From Opitutia bacterium UBA7397 (GTDB lineage Bacteria > Verrucomicrobiota > Verrucomicrobiia > Opitutales > UBA953): DNA of 17,132 bases. The stretch covers positions 1 to 17,132 of the forward strand of contig DKND01000028.1 in the NCBI GenBank assembly GCA_002470605.1. The letters are read 5' to 3'. This document shows, in pieces, positions 8,270 to 15,887 of the stretch. The first letter of the stretch is position 1, and each line of letters starts with the position of its first letter. Below the pieces are notes generated by a model. That model was not told the DNA's origin. It ran no database searches and saw only the letters and a program-made list of their open reading frames with translations. Both the position numbers and the translations under genes were made by a program.

Positions 8270-10810
8270 ATGATCATCTCTAGTTGTCGCCTCATCTTCG
8301 TTCTCGCGGGAATTACCACGGCCTTGGTGGCGGAGCCACAACTCAACTTACCGACGCGCAATCCTGGAGAGGATGTCAACAGCTCCGCGGTACGTAATCG
8401 ACCTGGGCTTGCGGCGAGTGCGAGCCTGCTCTTTAACGGCTGGGGCGTTTCGCCGGCGGGGACGCACGTGCCAAGTGGCGATATGGGATTAAAGATGGTC
8501 ATCGCTCCGGATAAGGAAGCGGTTCTGACGGTTTGTGCCGGTTATAACAAAGTCGGCATTTCCATCGTCAGCCTTGGCGCTAAACACGAAACAAAATTTA
8601 TTCCTTTAAAGGAAACTTTCAACGGTCTGGCATTTAGCCCCGACGGCAAAAAGTTCTATGTCAGCGGCGGCGACTCGGGAGTCATCTACGTCTTCTCTTA
8701 CCAGCATGGCGAAGCTTCGCTGGAGCGTGAGGTGAAGCCTGATCCGCTCGCCAAGAACATGTTCTTGGCTGGCATCGCCGTGCATCCGAACACCGGCATC
8801 GTTTATGTCTGCAACGAAGGGAATCATGAAGTCTGGCAACTGAAGCCGGAGTCGCTCCTCTTGGATAAGGCGGTGAGCGTCGGGCAGCACCCCCATTCTT
8901 GCGTGTTCGGCGGCGATGGGCTCCATCTTTACGTGAGCAATTGGGGTAGTCGGAGCGTAAGCGCGATTGACACCAAGAAATTACAACGCGTGCGGGATCT
9001 TTCGGTCGGCCTGCGCCCTAATGATATGGTGGTCGCGGCGGATGGCCGTTTGTTCGTGGCCTGTTCTGGAGATAATTCCGTTCATGTCATTACGACGGGA
9101 AAGTTGGAGAAAGCGGGAGAGGCGGCAGGGCCGACGCGTCGTCTTTGGGAAGGCAGCCGTGAAGTGATCGCCACTTCCTTGTATCCGCAATCTCCGGAAG
9201 GAAGCACGCCCTGCGGTGTGGCCCTTTCACCAGATGGCCAGACACTGTTCGTGGTGAACGCCGACAATAACGCGGTCATGGTCGTCGATATTTCCGGCAA
9301 TCTCACCGAAGAAGCCCAAGATCGGGGCGAAAAAATCGCTCTCGTGAACGGCTTCATCCCCACGGGCTGGTATCCGACTTCCGTCGCCGTCTCGCCTGAT
9401 AATCAGTTCCTTTTAGTTTCCAACGGGAAAGGGCTGACGTCGCGCGCAAGTTATCCCGCCCACAGCCCTAACCCTAATAAATTGCACAATGGGATTTTAT
9501 TCGATCACCCAGGAAAGACTTTCGAGGGCTCGGTTTCTTTCGTCGCTAAACCGGACACGAAGCAGATGGCGACCTATACCGCACAAGTCCGAAAGAACTC
9601 ACCTTACCATCCCGATCAATATTTCCACGCACCTCTGGCCAGCGAGTCGGCAATCCCTGCCAAGGTCGGCGACCCTTGTCCCATCAAGCACGTCCTTTAT
9701 ATCATCAAGGAAAACCGGACGTATGATCAGGTGATGAGCGACATGACGGATGCGAAAGGAAAACCGATCGGCAACGGCGACACACATCTGCTGATGTACG
9801 GCGAGAAGGTCACGCCGAACCATCACCAGCTGGCCCGCGATTACGTCCTGCTCGACAATCTCTATTGCAACAGTGAGGTCAGCGTCGATGGCCACAGCTG
9901 GACGGATGCGGCCATGGCGACGGACTTCAATCAACGCTCTTGGATCATGTCTTACTCGGGCCACGGCAAACTTTTCGGCAACGACGAGATGGAGACGCCC
10001 GCCAACGGTTATCTCTGGGATCTTTGCCGTCGTCACGGCGTCAGCTATCGCAACTACGGTGAGGGTGCGCAGCGGGTGCCGTCTGAAAATCGCGGTAACT
10101 GGAAAGCCTTAGGGAAGGCCGGCCGCGATATGGATTTGGTGAAGAACTGGATCGCCGACTTACATGCCGCCGAAAAAAATAACGACCTACCGCAGTTCAC
10201 CATCATGTCGCTCGGGGAGGATCATACCAAAGGAACTTCGCTGGGCGCCAATACCCCCGAAGCTTGTGTCGGCAGCAATGACCTCGCCCTGGGGCGCATC
10301 GTCGAAGCCGCCAGCCGCAGCAAGTTCTGGAAGGAGATGGCAATTTTTGTTATCGAAGATGATACGCAGAACGGGCCTGACCATGTCGACGCGCACCGTA
10401 CGGTTGGTTTTGTGATCAGCCCCTATTGCAAGCGGGGTGTCGTAGATAGCACGCTCTATACCCAGGCGGGAATGATCCGTACGATCGAACTCATCTTGGG
10501 TCTGCCTCCGTTGACTCAATACGACGCCGCTGCGACGCCGATGTTTAATGCGTTCCAGAAAATACCGACGCTGACGGACTACACGCCGTTGCTCCCAAAG
10601 ATTGATTTACAGGCCACGAACACCAAGAAATCCGCTTTCTGGTTCGAATCCGGCCAGATGAATTTCGCCGTCTACGACTTGGCACCAGAAGATGAACTGA
10701 ACCGTATCCTTTGGGCACAAGCACGCCCTGGAGAGACTTATCCAGCTGCCATCCATCGCGCGATCTTCACGCAACCCATCCAGTCTAAGCCGAACGACTC
10801 AGCGCGCTGA
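8270..10810 (+). CDS. Secreted YncE-like beta-propeller / phosphoesterase (alkaline phosphatase-fold) fusion protein
   Basis: The protein has 846 residues. Residues 1-21 form a signal peptide ending ALVA/EP. Residues about 60-400 hold YVTN/YncE-type propeller blades, with repeated SPDGKKFYVSGGDSG, HPNTGIVYVCNEGNHEVW, DGLHLYVSNWGSRSV, ADGRLFVACSGDNSV, SPDGQTLFVVNADNNAV and SPDNQFLLVSN. From about 470 there is a phosphoesterase domain of the PF04185 type: KHVLYIIKENRTYDQ with E481-N482, then SVDGHSWTD, SLGEDH and IEDDTQNGPDHVDAHR (695-710). The D and H residues of that last segment are the likely metal ligands. It should be an exported hydrolase of phosphate esters; the substrate is unknown. 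It stands alone between a divergent promoter region and a convergent neighbour 1 bp away. A recognisable Shine-Dalgarno is absent before the ATG. Confidence 0.88.
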   Translation: MIISSCRLIFVLAGITTALVAEPQLNLPTRNPGEDVNSSAVRNRPGLAASASLLFNGWGVSPAGTHVPSGDMGLKMVIAPDKEAVLTVCAGYNKVGISIVSLGAKHETKFIPLKETFNGLAFSPDGKKFYVSGGDSGVIYVFSYQHGEASLEREVKPDPLAKNMFLAGIAVHPNTGIVYVCNEGNHEVWQLKPESLLLDKAVSVGQHPHSCVFGGDGLHLYVSNWGSRSVSAIDTKKLQRVRDLSVGLRPNDMVVAADGRLFVACSGDNSVHVITTGKLEKAGEAAGPTRRLWEGSREVIATSLYPQSPEGSTPCGVALSPDGQTLFVVNADNNAVMVVDISGNLTEEAQDRGEKIALVNGFIPTGWYPTSVAVSPDNQFLLVSNGKGLTSRASYPAHSPNPNKLHNGILFDHPGKTFEGSVSFVAKPDTKQMATYTAQVRKNSPYHPDQYFHAPLASESAIPAKVGDPCPIKHVLYIIKENRTYDQVMSDMTDAKGKPIGNGDTHLLMYGEKVTPNHHQLARDYVLLDNLYCNSEVSVDGHSWTDAAMATDFNQRSWIMSYSGHGKLFGNDEMETPANGYLWDLCRRHGVSYRNYGEGAQRVPSENRGNWKALGKAGRDMDLVKNWIADLHAAEKNNDLPQFTIMSLGEDHTKGTSLGANTPEACVGSNDLALGRIVEAASRSKFWKEMAIFVIEDDTQNGPDHVDAHRTVGFVISPYCKRGVVDSTLYTQAGMIRTIELILGLPPLTQYDAAATPMFNAFQKIPTLTDYTPLLPKIDLQATNTKKSAFWFESGQMNFAVYDLAPEDELNRILWAQARPGETYPAAIHRAIFTQPIQSKPNDSAR

Positions 10811-10811
10811 A

Positions 10812-11543
10812 TTACTTACCGGCAGGCGCTGGTGCGGCTGGGGCGGCGAGCAACGAAGGCTCCGAGCGGACAAGCCAGGTCTTATCGCTTTGCCAGACAT
10901 GGCTCGGGCGTAAGCGTTTATCCATCAGGTTGAGCCACTTGGAAGCAGCGGCAGTATCGCCCTTGCTCACGGCGATATTAGCAAGCGTCAGCATGGCGTA
11001 CCCGCGTAAGGTTTCAGCGACGGCGGCATTTTCGGCGATGGCCGTGATCGCGGGGATTGCCGTGGCATCACCTAATTCGTGACGAACCAAGGCGGCGTAT
11101 AAGCGAGAGCGTACGGCAAGGGCCTCGACGGCGGGTGCTTTGCCGGCGAGGTCGGCGAGGCGGGCAGCTTCATCGTAAGCTTTGACCGCGTCAGGTAATT
11201 TGCCGGCTTGTTTGAGCGCGTCGGCGACTTCGACCAAGGCGACGGCCGCCAGCGGTTCTCCGTTATGTTTGGCGGCGAAAGCACGGCGAGCGGTTTCATC
11301 CTGGCAGGCCACATACTCCTGCCCGACCGCTTCTTTTTGGGCTTCGCTCCAGAAATGGAAGGCGAGGAAGGCGAGAATGCCGCCGATGAGCGCGGTCGAC
11401 CCGCGGACGATGATATTCTTATTACGTTCCCAGAAGAGCCAGAGGCGATCCTCGGCATCGGCGTTCGCAAAGTCTTCATCGACAATGACCAAATTACGAT
11501 CGTCGTCGGACGGTGGCTGCTTCTTGGAACTGTCGTCAGGCAT
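10812..11543 (-). CDS. Single-pass membrane protein with TPR-like repeats (YfgM-like architecture)
   Basis: The protein has 243 residues. The N-terminus is acidic and charged (MPDDSSKKQPPSDDDRN), followed by DRLWLFWERNKN and one membrane segment (about 44-65). The remainder is Ala-rich and helical with TPR-like pairs, for example AAVALVEVADALKQAGKLPD followed by AVKAYDEAARLADLAGKAPA. The C-terminus is Ala/Pro-rich. The architecture resembles YfgM, a chaperone-network protein of the inner membrane, but similarity could be architectural only. The ATG at 11541-11543 is preferred over one 17 codons upstream. The shorter form begins with a typical hydrophilic N-terminus, and AAGGG lies about 9 nt before it. 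The stop is 1 bp from the convergent phosphoesterase stop, leaving no room for a separate terminator. Confidence 0.7.
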   Translation of the reverse strand: MPDDSSKKQPPSDDDRNLVIVDEDFANADAEDRLWLFWERNKNIIVRGSTALIGGILAFLAFHFWSEAQKEAVGQEYVACQDETARRAFAAKHNGEPLAAVALVEVADALKQAGKLPDAVKAYDEAARLADLAGKAPAVEALAVRSRLYAALVRHELGDATAIPAITAIAENAAVAETLRGYAMLTLANIAVSKGDTAAASKWLNLMDKRLRPSHVWQSDKTWLVRSEPSLLAAPAAPAPAGK

Positions 11544-11596
11544 GGGGGTCAACCCTTGCCACCGCAGGGATTGTGTCAAGTCACGCCTCCCCACGT

Positions 11597-11638
11597 CCGG
11601 GCTTGTCCCCGCCCGGCTGTCCGCAATGATGGGCGGAC
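11597..11638 (+). promoter_or_regulatory. Two consecutive hairpins immediately before the phosphohexomutase start
   Basis: Hairpin 1 is CCGGGC (11597-11602) with GCCCGG (11611-11616), loop 8 nt. Hairpin 2 is GTCCGC (11619-11624) with GCGGAC (11633-11638), loop AATGATGG. They are 2 nt apart. Hairpin 2 contains the GGCGGA that would serve as ribosome binding site for the ATG at 11641, and the two alternative in-frame ATGs (11626, 11629) lie in or beside its loop. GTCCG at 11595-11599 could instead pair with CGGAC at 11634-11638, excluding both hairpins. There is no T-run, so this is not an ordinary terminator. Control of translation is inference, and short stems arise by chance in GC-rich DNA. 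Confidence 0.3.
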
Positions 11639-11640
11639 TT

Positions 11641-13569
11641 ATGAGCGCATCCGCTGCCGTCCTGTCCGCCCTCCAATCGGCCCAGGTCCAAGGGAAGATT
11701 TCGGCTGATACCTTGGCGAATGCCGGAACTTGGGTCCGTTCTGGGGCCCTCCCTGCGGCCGGACTTGCTGCCCTGCAGGACTTAATCGCCCAGGAGGCAT
11801 GGGCTGAGCTCGAAGACCGTTTTTACAAAGGCATCGCTTTCGGGACGGGTGGCATGCGCGGTCGGACGGTGGGTCGGGTCTCGGCCGCCAATGAGTTAGA
11901 CGCCCAGGGTCTTCCGGTCTTGGCCGCCGTCGGCTCCGCGTGCCTCAATGATATCAATGTTTTGAGGGCGGTCATGGGATTATGGCGACACGTGTCCGCG
12001 AAACAGTCTGGCGCCCGTCTCGTCGTCGCTCATGACGTCCGACATTTCTCCCGTCATTTTGCTGAACTGATTGCTGGCGCTTGGGCCGGCCTGGGCGGTG
12101 AAGCCTATTTATTTTCCGGCCCCCGCTCCACTCCGCAGTTAAGTTTTACGGTTCGACATCTTCAGGCGCACGCCGGCGTGGTCATCACGGCCAGCCATAA
12201 TCCAGCGCACGATAACGGGTTCAAATGTTGTCTGGCGACGGGCGGACAGGTGGTCGCGCCGGACGATGCGGCCATCGTAGCCGAGGTCGCCAAGATCACG
12301 CTCGCGGATGTGGCTCCGTATCTGGAAAAAAATCTCGCGGTCGTGCAGACGGTCGGAACCGAAGCCGAAGAAGCTTACTTGGCCCGCTTGACGGGCATCG
12401 TCCTGGATCAGGAGATCGTCGCCCGGCATACGCCAAAGGTTGTTTATACGAATTTGCACGGGACCGGAGATGTCATGGTTATCCCTGCTTTGCGCCGTCT
12501 CGGCATCGACCCTCACGTCGTCGAGGAGCAGCGCGAGCACGATGGTCGTTTCCCGACGGTACCCTCGCCGAATCCGGAGAATGCTTCGGCGTTCGTTTTG
12601 GCTTTGAAGTTGGCCGAAGAAGTCGGAGCCGATGTGGTTTTCGCGACCGACCCGGACTCCGATCGTGTTGGGGTGGCTTGCCCCTTGCCTGCGGGCGGTT
12701 ACCGCTTGTTGAATGGCAACGAGGTCGCTGCCTTACTCACGGAATTTCGGATTTCATCGCTCAAGGATGCTTCCATCATTCCCTCGGCGGGCGCGCAGAA
12801 CGTGGCGGTCGTCAAGTCGCTGGTCACGACCCCGCTGGTTGCAGCCATTTGCGCGCGGCATGGCGTGCGCTGCGTCGAAACCTTGGTCGGGTTCAAGTGG
12901 ATCGCTCGCAAACTGGAGCAATGGTCGAGCCGCCTGACGGAATCCGCCGGCGTCGCTTCCCTGGCTTTGCCTCTGCGTCGGCGCGCTCCCTTGGCCTTAC
13001 GTCATTCGACTTTATTCATCCTGGGAGCCGAAGAAAGCTACGGATATCTCGCCGATGATGCCGTCCGCGACAAGGATGCCAATGCTACCGTAGTCATGCT
13101 TTGCGAATTCGCGGCGGTGCTGCGGTCTCGAGGCCGGACCATCTTGGATGCGCTCGATGTTCTGCACCTAAGTCATGGAGCTCACCATGAGGATTTATTA
13201 AACCTTTCCTTTGAGGGTGCGCAGGGCGCCGCTTGTATCCGTCGGATCGTCGCCTCTTGGCGCGCGAAACCGCCGGTCACCATTGATGGGTCCAAGGTCG
13301 TCAAGGTGACGGATTACGATCGCGACGAGGTGATCGATGCCGAGGGCGAGCGTGTGCCCCCCGAAGAATTTATCTTGGCTGAGTTGGCCGACGGTCGCCG
13401 CATCGCCGTCCGGGCCTCGGGCACCGAACCCAAAGTTAAATTCTATTCCTTTACGCGCGCCGACGTCACCGATGCCGATGATCTGCCGGCGGCCCGCGAA
13501 CGCGCCCGCAAGTCTGCCTTAGCTCTCCGCGCTTGGCTGGAGACCGACGCTCGTCGTCGTGCCGTATGA
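11641..13569 (+). CDS. Phosphoglucomutase/phosphomannomutase family phospho-sugar mutase
   Basis: The protein has 642 residues. All four active-site segments of the alpha-D-phosphohexomutase family are present: FGTGGMRGR near the N-terminus, phosphoserine loop TASHNP (Ser185), metal-binding DPDSDR (337-342), sugar-binding EESYG (464-468) and phosphate-binding RASGTEPK (591-598). It should interconvert hexose 1- and 6-phosphates, feeding glycogen, sugar nucleotides and envelope glycans. Glucose versus mannose preference cannot be read from the sequence. The serine in DPDSDR (often DPDGDR) is a common variant. A stretch at about 428-457, before EESYG, is longer than the usual spacer. The frame is open far upstream, but that part overlaps the opposite-strand gene. 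ATG 11641 is chosen over 11626 or 11629 because a GGCGGA precedes it at short spacing. Confidence 0.92.
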   Translation: MSASAAVLSALQSAQVQGKISADTLANAGTWVRSGALPAAGLAALQDLIAQEAWAELEDRFYKGIAFGTGGMRGRTVGRVSAANELDAQGLPVLAAVGSACLNDINVLRAVMGLWRHVSAKQSGARLVVAHDVRHFSRHFAELIAGAWAGLGGEAYLFSGPRSTPQLSFTVRHLQAHAGVVITASHNPAHDNGFKCCLATGGQVVAPDDAAIVAEVAKITLADVAPYLEKNLAVVQTVGTEAEEAYLARLTGIVLDQEIVARHTPKVVYTNLHGTGDVMVIPALRRLGIDPHVVEEQREHDGRFPTVPSPNPENASAFVLALKLAEEVGADVVFATDPDSDRVGVACPLPAGGYRLLNGNEVAALLTEFRISSLKDASIIPSAGAQNVAVVKSLVTTPLVAAICARHGVRCVETLVGFKWIARKLEQWSSRLTESAGVASLALPLRRRAPLALRHSTLFILGAEESYGYLADDAVRDKDANATVVMLCEFAAVLRSRGRTILDALDVLHLSHGAHHEDLLNLSFEGAQGAACIRRIVASWRAKPPVTIDGSKVVKVTDYDRDEVIDAEGERVPPEEFILAELADGRRIAVRASGTEPKVKFYSFTRADVTDADDLPAARERARKSALALRAWLETDARRRAV

Positions 13570-13573
13570 TTTT

Positions 13574-13801
13574 ATGAAAATAATCCTAACGTCGGTTTTA
13601 TTACTGGTCGGCTGCGCCGTTCCGCCCGGCGACAAATCTTTCATCACCGAGAAGACGCCAGCTGCCGCCGCTCTGGCCGGCAGCCAACCAGGCGAAGGTT
13701 CGCTTGAGGACCGCGTACGGGCGGCGAATCAGAAGAACGACGAACGTCTCCTGAAGGGCGATTGGCGCGCGGCGAAACCCGCCGTGGGTCCGCAACCGTA
13801 G
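13574..13801 (+). CDS. Small predicted lipoprotein of unknown function
   Basis: The product has 75 residues and reads MKIILTSVLLLVGCAVPPG at its start. This is a lipoprotein signal with lipobox LVGC and lipidated Cys14. The mature part is about 62 residues, hydrophilic, with an Ala-rich stretch, a charged helix-like segment (LEDRVRAANQKNDERLLKGD) and a C-terminus ending KPAVGPQP. I recognise no family. The ATG at 13574 is taken rather than an in-frame ATG-like codon 5 codons upstream, because only the shorter form starts directly with the lipobox signal. It begins 4 bp after the phosphohexomutase TGA, so it is probably co-transcribed and translationally coupled. Its stop is 3 bp from the convergent amidohydrolase-like stop. 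Confidence 0.65.
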   Translation: MKIILTSVLLLVGCAVPPGDKSFITEKTPAAAALAGSQPGEGSLEDRVRAANQKNDERLLKGDWRAAKPAVGPQP

Positions 13802-13804
13802 CCG

Positions 13805-14707
13805 TTACTTTGACTTCTTGGGTTTCAGCGGCAACTTGAGGCCCATCTGCGCCTCCATATAAATTGCGAGCTGCTCGACGAATACGGCTGCGAAGTGCTT
13901 GCGGCTAGCGTCCGTGTCACGGACGCCCTTGGAATTGCTTTCGATCTGGAAGCCGGCGAAGTGGGTTTCCGGCGCGGTGTGGGTACGGATATTGTATCCG
14001 CCGTTGAAGTAGGGTTCGCCCGGGATGGGCTTGGCGGCGCTCGGCGTAGAGGGGAAACCAGATTTCTCCATCAGCGCACCGAAACTCTGCGGTCCATGCA
14101 GGAGCGCCGGATAGGCCGACGGATTTTTCAGCGCAAAAAATTGCAACGTACCTTTCTTGATGAAGTCAGGCTTGCTGAGTTCGGCGTCAGTCAGGCCAAA
14201 CTGCGCCCGGTCGTGTCCGTAGCCGAGTTCGAGCCGCGCGTCGGCATGTCCATGCCCATGGAGATCGATATAGAATCCTTTGCCGTATTGCCCGACGACG
14301 GACTTCTGGGCGCTACGGATGAAGCCCTGGAAGTCGTTCCAGCTCTGTTCAGTGAGGCGATTGCCAGCTGCCCCTTCGACGATCTCGCGGTTGCAATCGA
14401 TTTTCTTGCGCGTGACCTGACAGATGATCACGTGAGGATGCTGGCCGGTGCGGCCGACGAGCTCATCGTCGATCGCACGCGCCAGTTCCAAAGTATTAGT
14501 ATCAAAGGCGAACGTGCCTTTTTCCCGGTCAGGTAACTCGTCCGGTTTTTCGCGGCCGCCGTGCGGGGCGGACAGTACAAAGGGAAGACTACCGGCGATG
14601 TATTCGACGTAGTGGTTCCGTCCGTAATAGGTCTTGCCCGGCACATAAGCTTCGTCGGCCTGCGACGAAGCCATGAATAAGAGTAAAGCTATCAGGATGC
14701 GTGGCAT
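13805..14707 (-). CDS. Secreted N-formylglutamate amidohydrolase-fold protein
   Basis: The protein has 300 residues. The N-terminal hydrophobic stretch MPRILIALLLFMASSQADEA is a signal peptide, cut near residue 17. FGase-superfamily features are SAPHGG (46-51, likely metal-binding His49), KIDCNRE (102-108), YIDLHGHGH (146-154, metal ligands) and FQIESN (253-258). The family hydrolyses N-formyl-L-glutamate or related acylated amino acids with a metal ion. An exported member must use another substrate, or scavenge outside the cytoplasm, but which is unknown. The C-terminus is basic and Lys-rich. It lies 39 bp after aroB on the same strand and may be the last gene of that operon, though 39 bp and a weak ribosome binding site leave room for a separate promoter. 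The substrate cannot be deduced. Confidence 0.75.
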   Translation of the reverse strand: MPRILIALLLFMASSQADEAYVPGKTYYGRNHYVEYIAGSLPFVLSAPHGGREKPDELPDREKGTFAFDTNTLELARAIDDELVGRTGQHPHVIICQVTRKKIDCNREIVEGAAGNRLTEQSWNDFQGFIRSAQKSVVGQYGKGFYIDLHGHGHADARLELGYGHDRAQFGLTDAELSKPDFIKKGTLQFFALKNPSAYPALLHGPQSFGALMEKSGFPSTPSAAKPIPGEPYFNGGYNIRTHTAPETHFAGFQIESNSKGVRDTDASRKHFAAVFVEQLAIYMEAQMGLKLPLKPKKSK

Positions 14708-14746
14708 AAGGTGTCTGAGATCTTATCTCCGATGAATTAAACCAGT

Positions 14747-15844
14747 TCAGCGACTGGCGCCGCCGCGTTCCAGGGCCCGGATGGCGAGTTCTTCTGGAAC
14801 GTCATCCGCGGTACTTGCCGCGCCGATGCCGTCTTGCAGGACGAACCTTAATTTACCGCCGCGGACTTTCTTGTCGCGCCGCATCGCCGCTAACATCTTG
14901 TCAAGCGGGAGGGCCGTCCGCAGGCGGGTCGGTAATTGATGAGCACGGATGACGGCCTCCACGGCCTCGGCTTGGGCTGCCGTGCAGTGTTTCAGATCGG
15001 CGGAGAGATTTGCAGCCATGACCAGGCCGATCGCGACCGCTTCCCCGTGCAAGTAGTTGCCATAACCGGCGGTGGCTTCCACGGCATGCCCGAAAGTGTG
15101 TCCGAGGTTCAGGAGCGCGCGCCCGCCCTGGGCGCTGGTCTCGCGTTCGTCGCCCGCGACCACTTCCGCTTTGATTTCGACGCAGCGGCGGATGACGCTC
15201 GGCAGCAACGCGTGATTCCAGTGCAACGGGGCATTTTGCTCGAGGAGCCCGAAGAGATCAGCGTCAGCGATCAAGCCGTGTTTAATGACCTCGGCCATGC
15301 CGGCGGCGAATTCGCGCGGCGGCAAGGTTGCGAGCAAGTCCGTATCCGCCCAGACGGCCGTGGGTTGGTGAAAACTTCCGACCAGGTTTTTTCCGGCGAC
15401 GAGATTGATGCCCGTTTTCCCGCCAACGGAACTATCAACCATCGCCAGTAAAGTCGTCGGGATTTGATAAAAATCCAACCCACGCAGGTAGGACGCGGCG
15501 GCGAAGCCAGCAAGGTCTCCGATCACCCCGCCACCGAAAGCAAAGACGGCGCCATCTCGGGCGATGCCGTTGCCGGCCAGGAAATCCCAGATGCGCCCTA
15601 ATTCAGCGCCGGACTTGGCGGTCTCGCCATCTTGGGCGGTGACCAGCACGGGCATCAGTTTACCAAGGGCTTCGACGAAATCACTCTGAGCGGCAGCTAC
15701 GGCCGGCGAGGTGATCGCGGCGCACTTCTGTCCGGCGTCCACGCGTTTGCGCGCCTCAGCTAAGGCCTCTTGACGTACGCCCGCACCGATTCTCACCGGG
15801 TAAGAGCGATTGCCTAATTGAACGGTGACGGTCTCGGCCGGCAT
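14747..15844 (-). CDS. aroB: 3-dehydroquinate synthase
   Basis: The protein has 365 residues, a normal length for AroB. It converts DAHP to 3-dehydroquinate in the shikimate pathway, using NAD and a divalent metal. Diagnostic segments are GGGVIGDLAGF (104-114, NAD binding), PTTLLAMVDSSVGGKTGIN (129-147), AGMAEVIKHG (181-190), NLGHTFGHAVE (246-256) and LHGEAV (265-270). Glu185, His249 and His266 match the metal ligands of the family, with spacing close to the E. coli enzyme. The open frame extends 69 codons upstream, but that part overlaps the end of ftsY, so the ATG at 15842-15844 is chosen. It follows ftsY by 43 bp and shares its strand, suggesting an operon. The nearest Shine-Dalgarno (AAGGAG) is 16 nt before the ATG, unusually far. 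Confidence 0.95.
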   Translation of the reverse strand: MPAETVTVQLGNRSYPVRIGAGVRQEALAEARKRVDAGQKCAAITSPAVAAAQSDFVEALGKLMPVLVTAQDGETAKSGAELGRIWDFLAGNGIARDGAVFAFGGGVIGDLAGFAAASYLRGLDFYQIPTTLLAMVDSSVGGKTGINLVAGKNLVGSFHQPTAVWADTDLLATLPPREFAAGMAEVIKHGLIADADLFGLLEQNAPLHWNHALLPSVIRRCVEIKAEVVAGDERETSAQGGRALLNLGHTFGHAVEATAGYGNYLHGEAVAIGLVMAANLSADLKHCTAAQAEAVEAVIRAHQLPTRLRTALPLDKMLAAMRRDKKVRGGKLRFVLQDGIGAASTADDVPEELAIRALERGGASR

Positions 15845-15887
15845 GGGTCTGACGGTGACGCTCCTTAGAGCGGCTGGCAAGACAACC

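Noticed and set aside
11551..11579. TTGACA on the minus strand (11574-11579) as a -35 box for the TPR-like gene
   Set aside because: At 16-18 nt downstream the sequence is AGGGTT-like, with no -10 element, and a start there would leave almost no leader.
12225..13058. A long second open frame on the plus strand within the phosphohexomutase gene (277 codons)
   Set aside because: It is out of frame with the phosphohexomutase, whose active-site motifs are all intact, and it encodes no recognisable motif. It is a shadow due to GC-rich codon use.
14717..14729. GAGAT-CTT-ATCTC inverted repeat after aroB
   Set aside because: The stem is only 5 bp and there is no T-run, so it is not a credible terminator.
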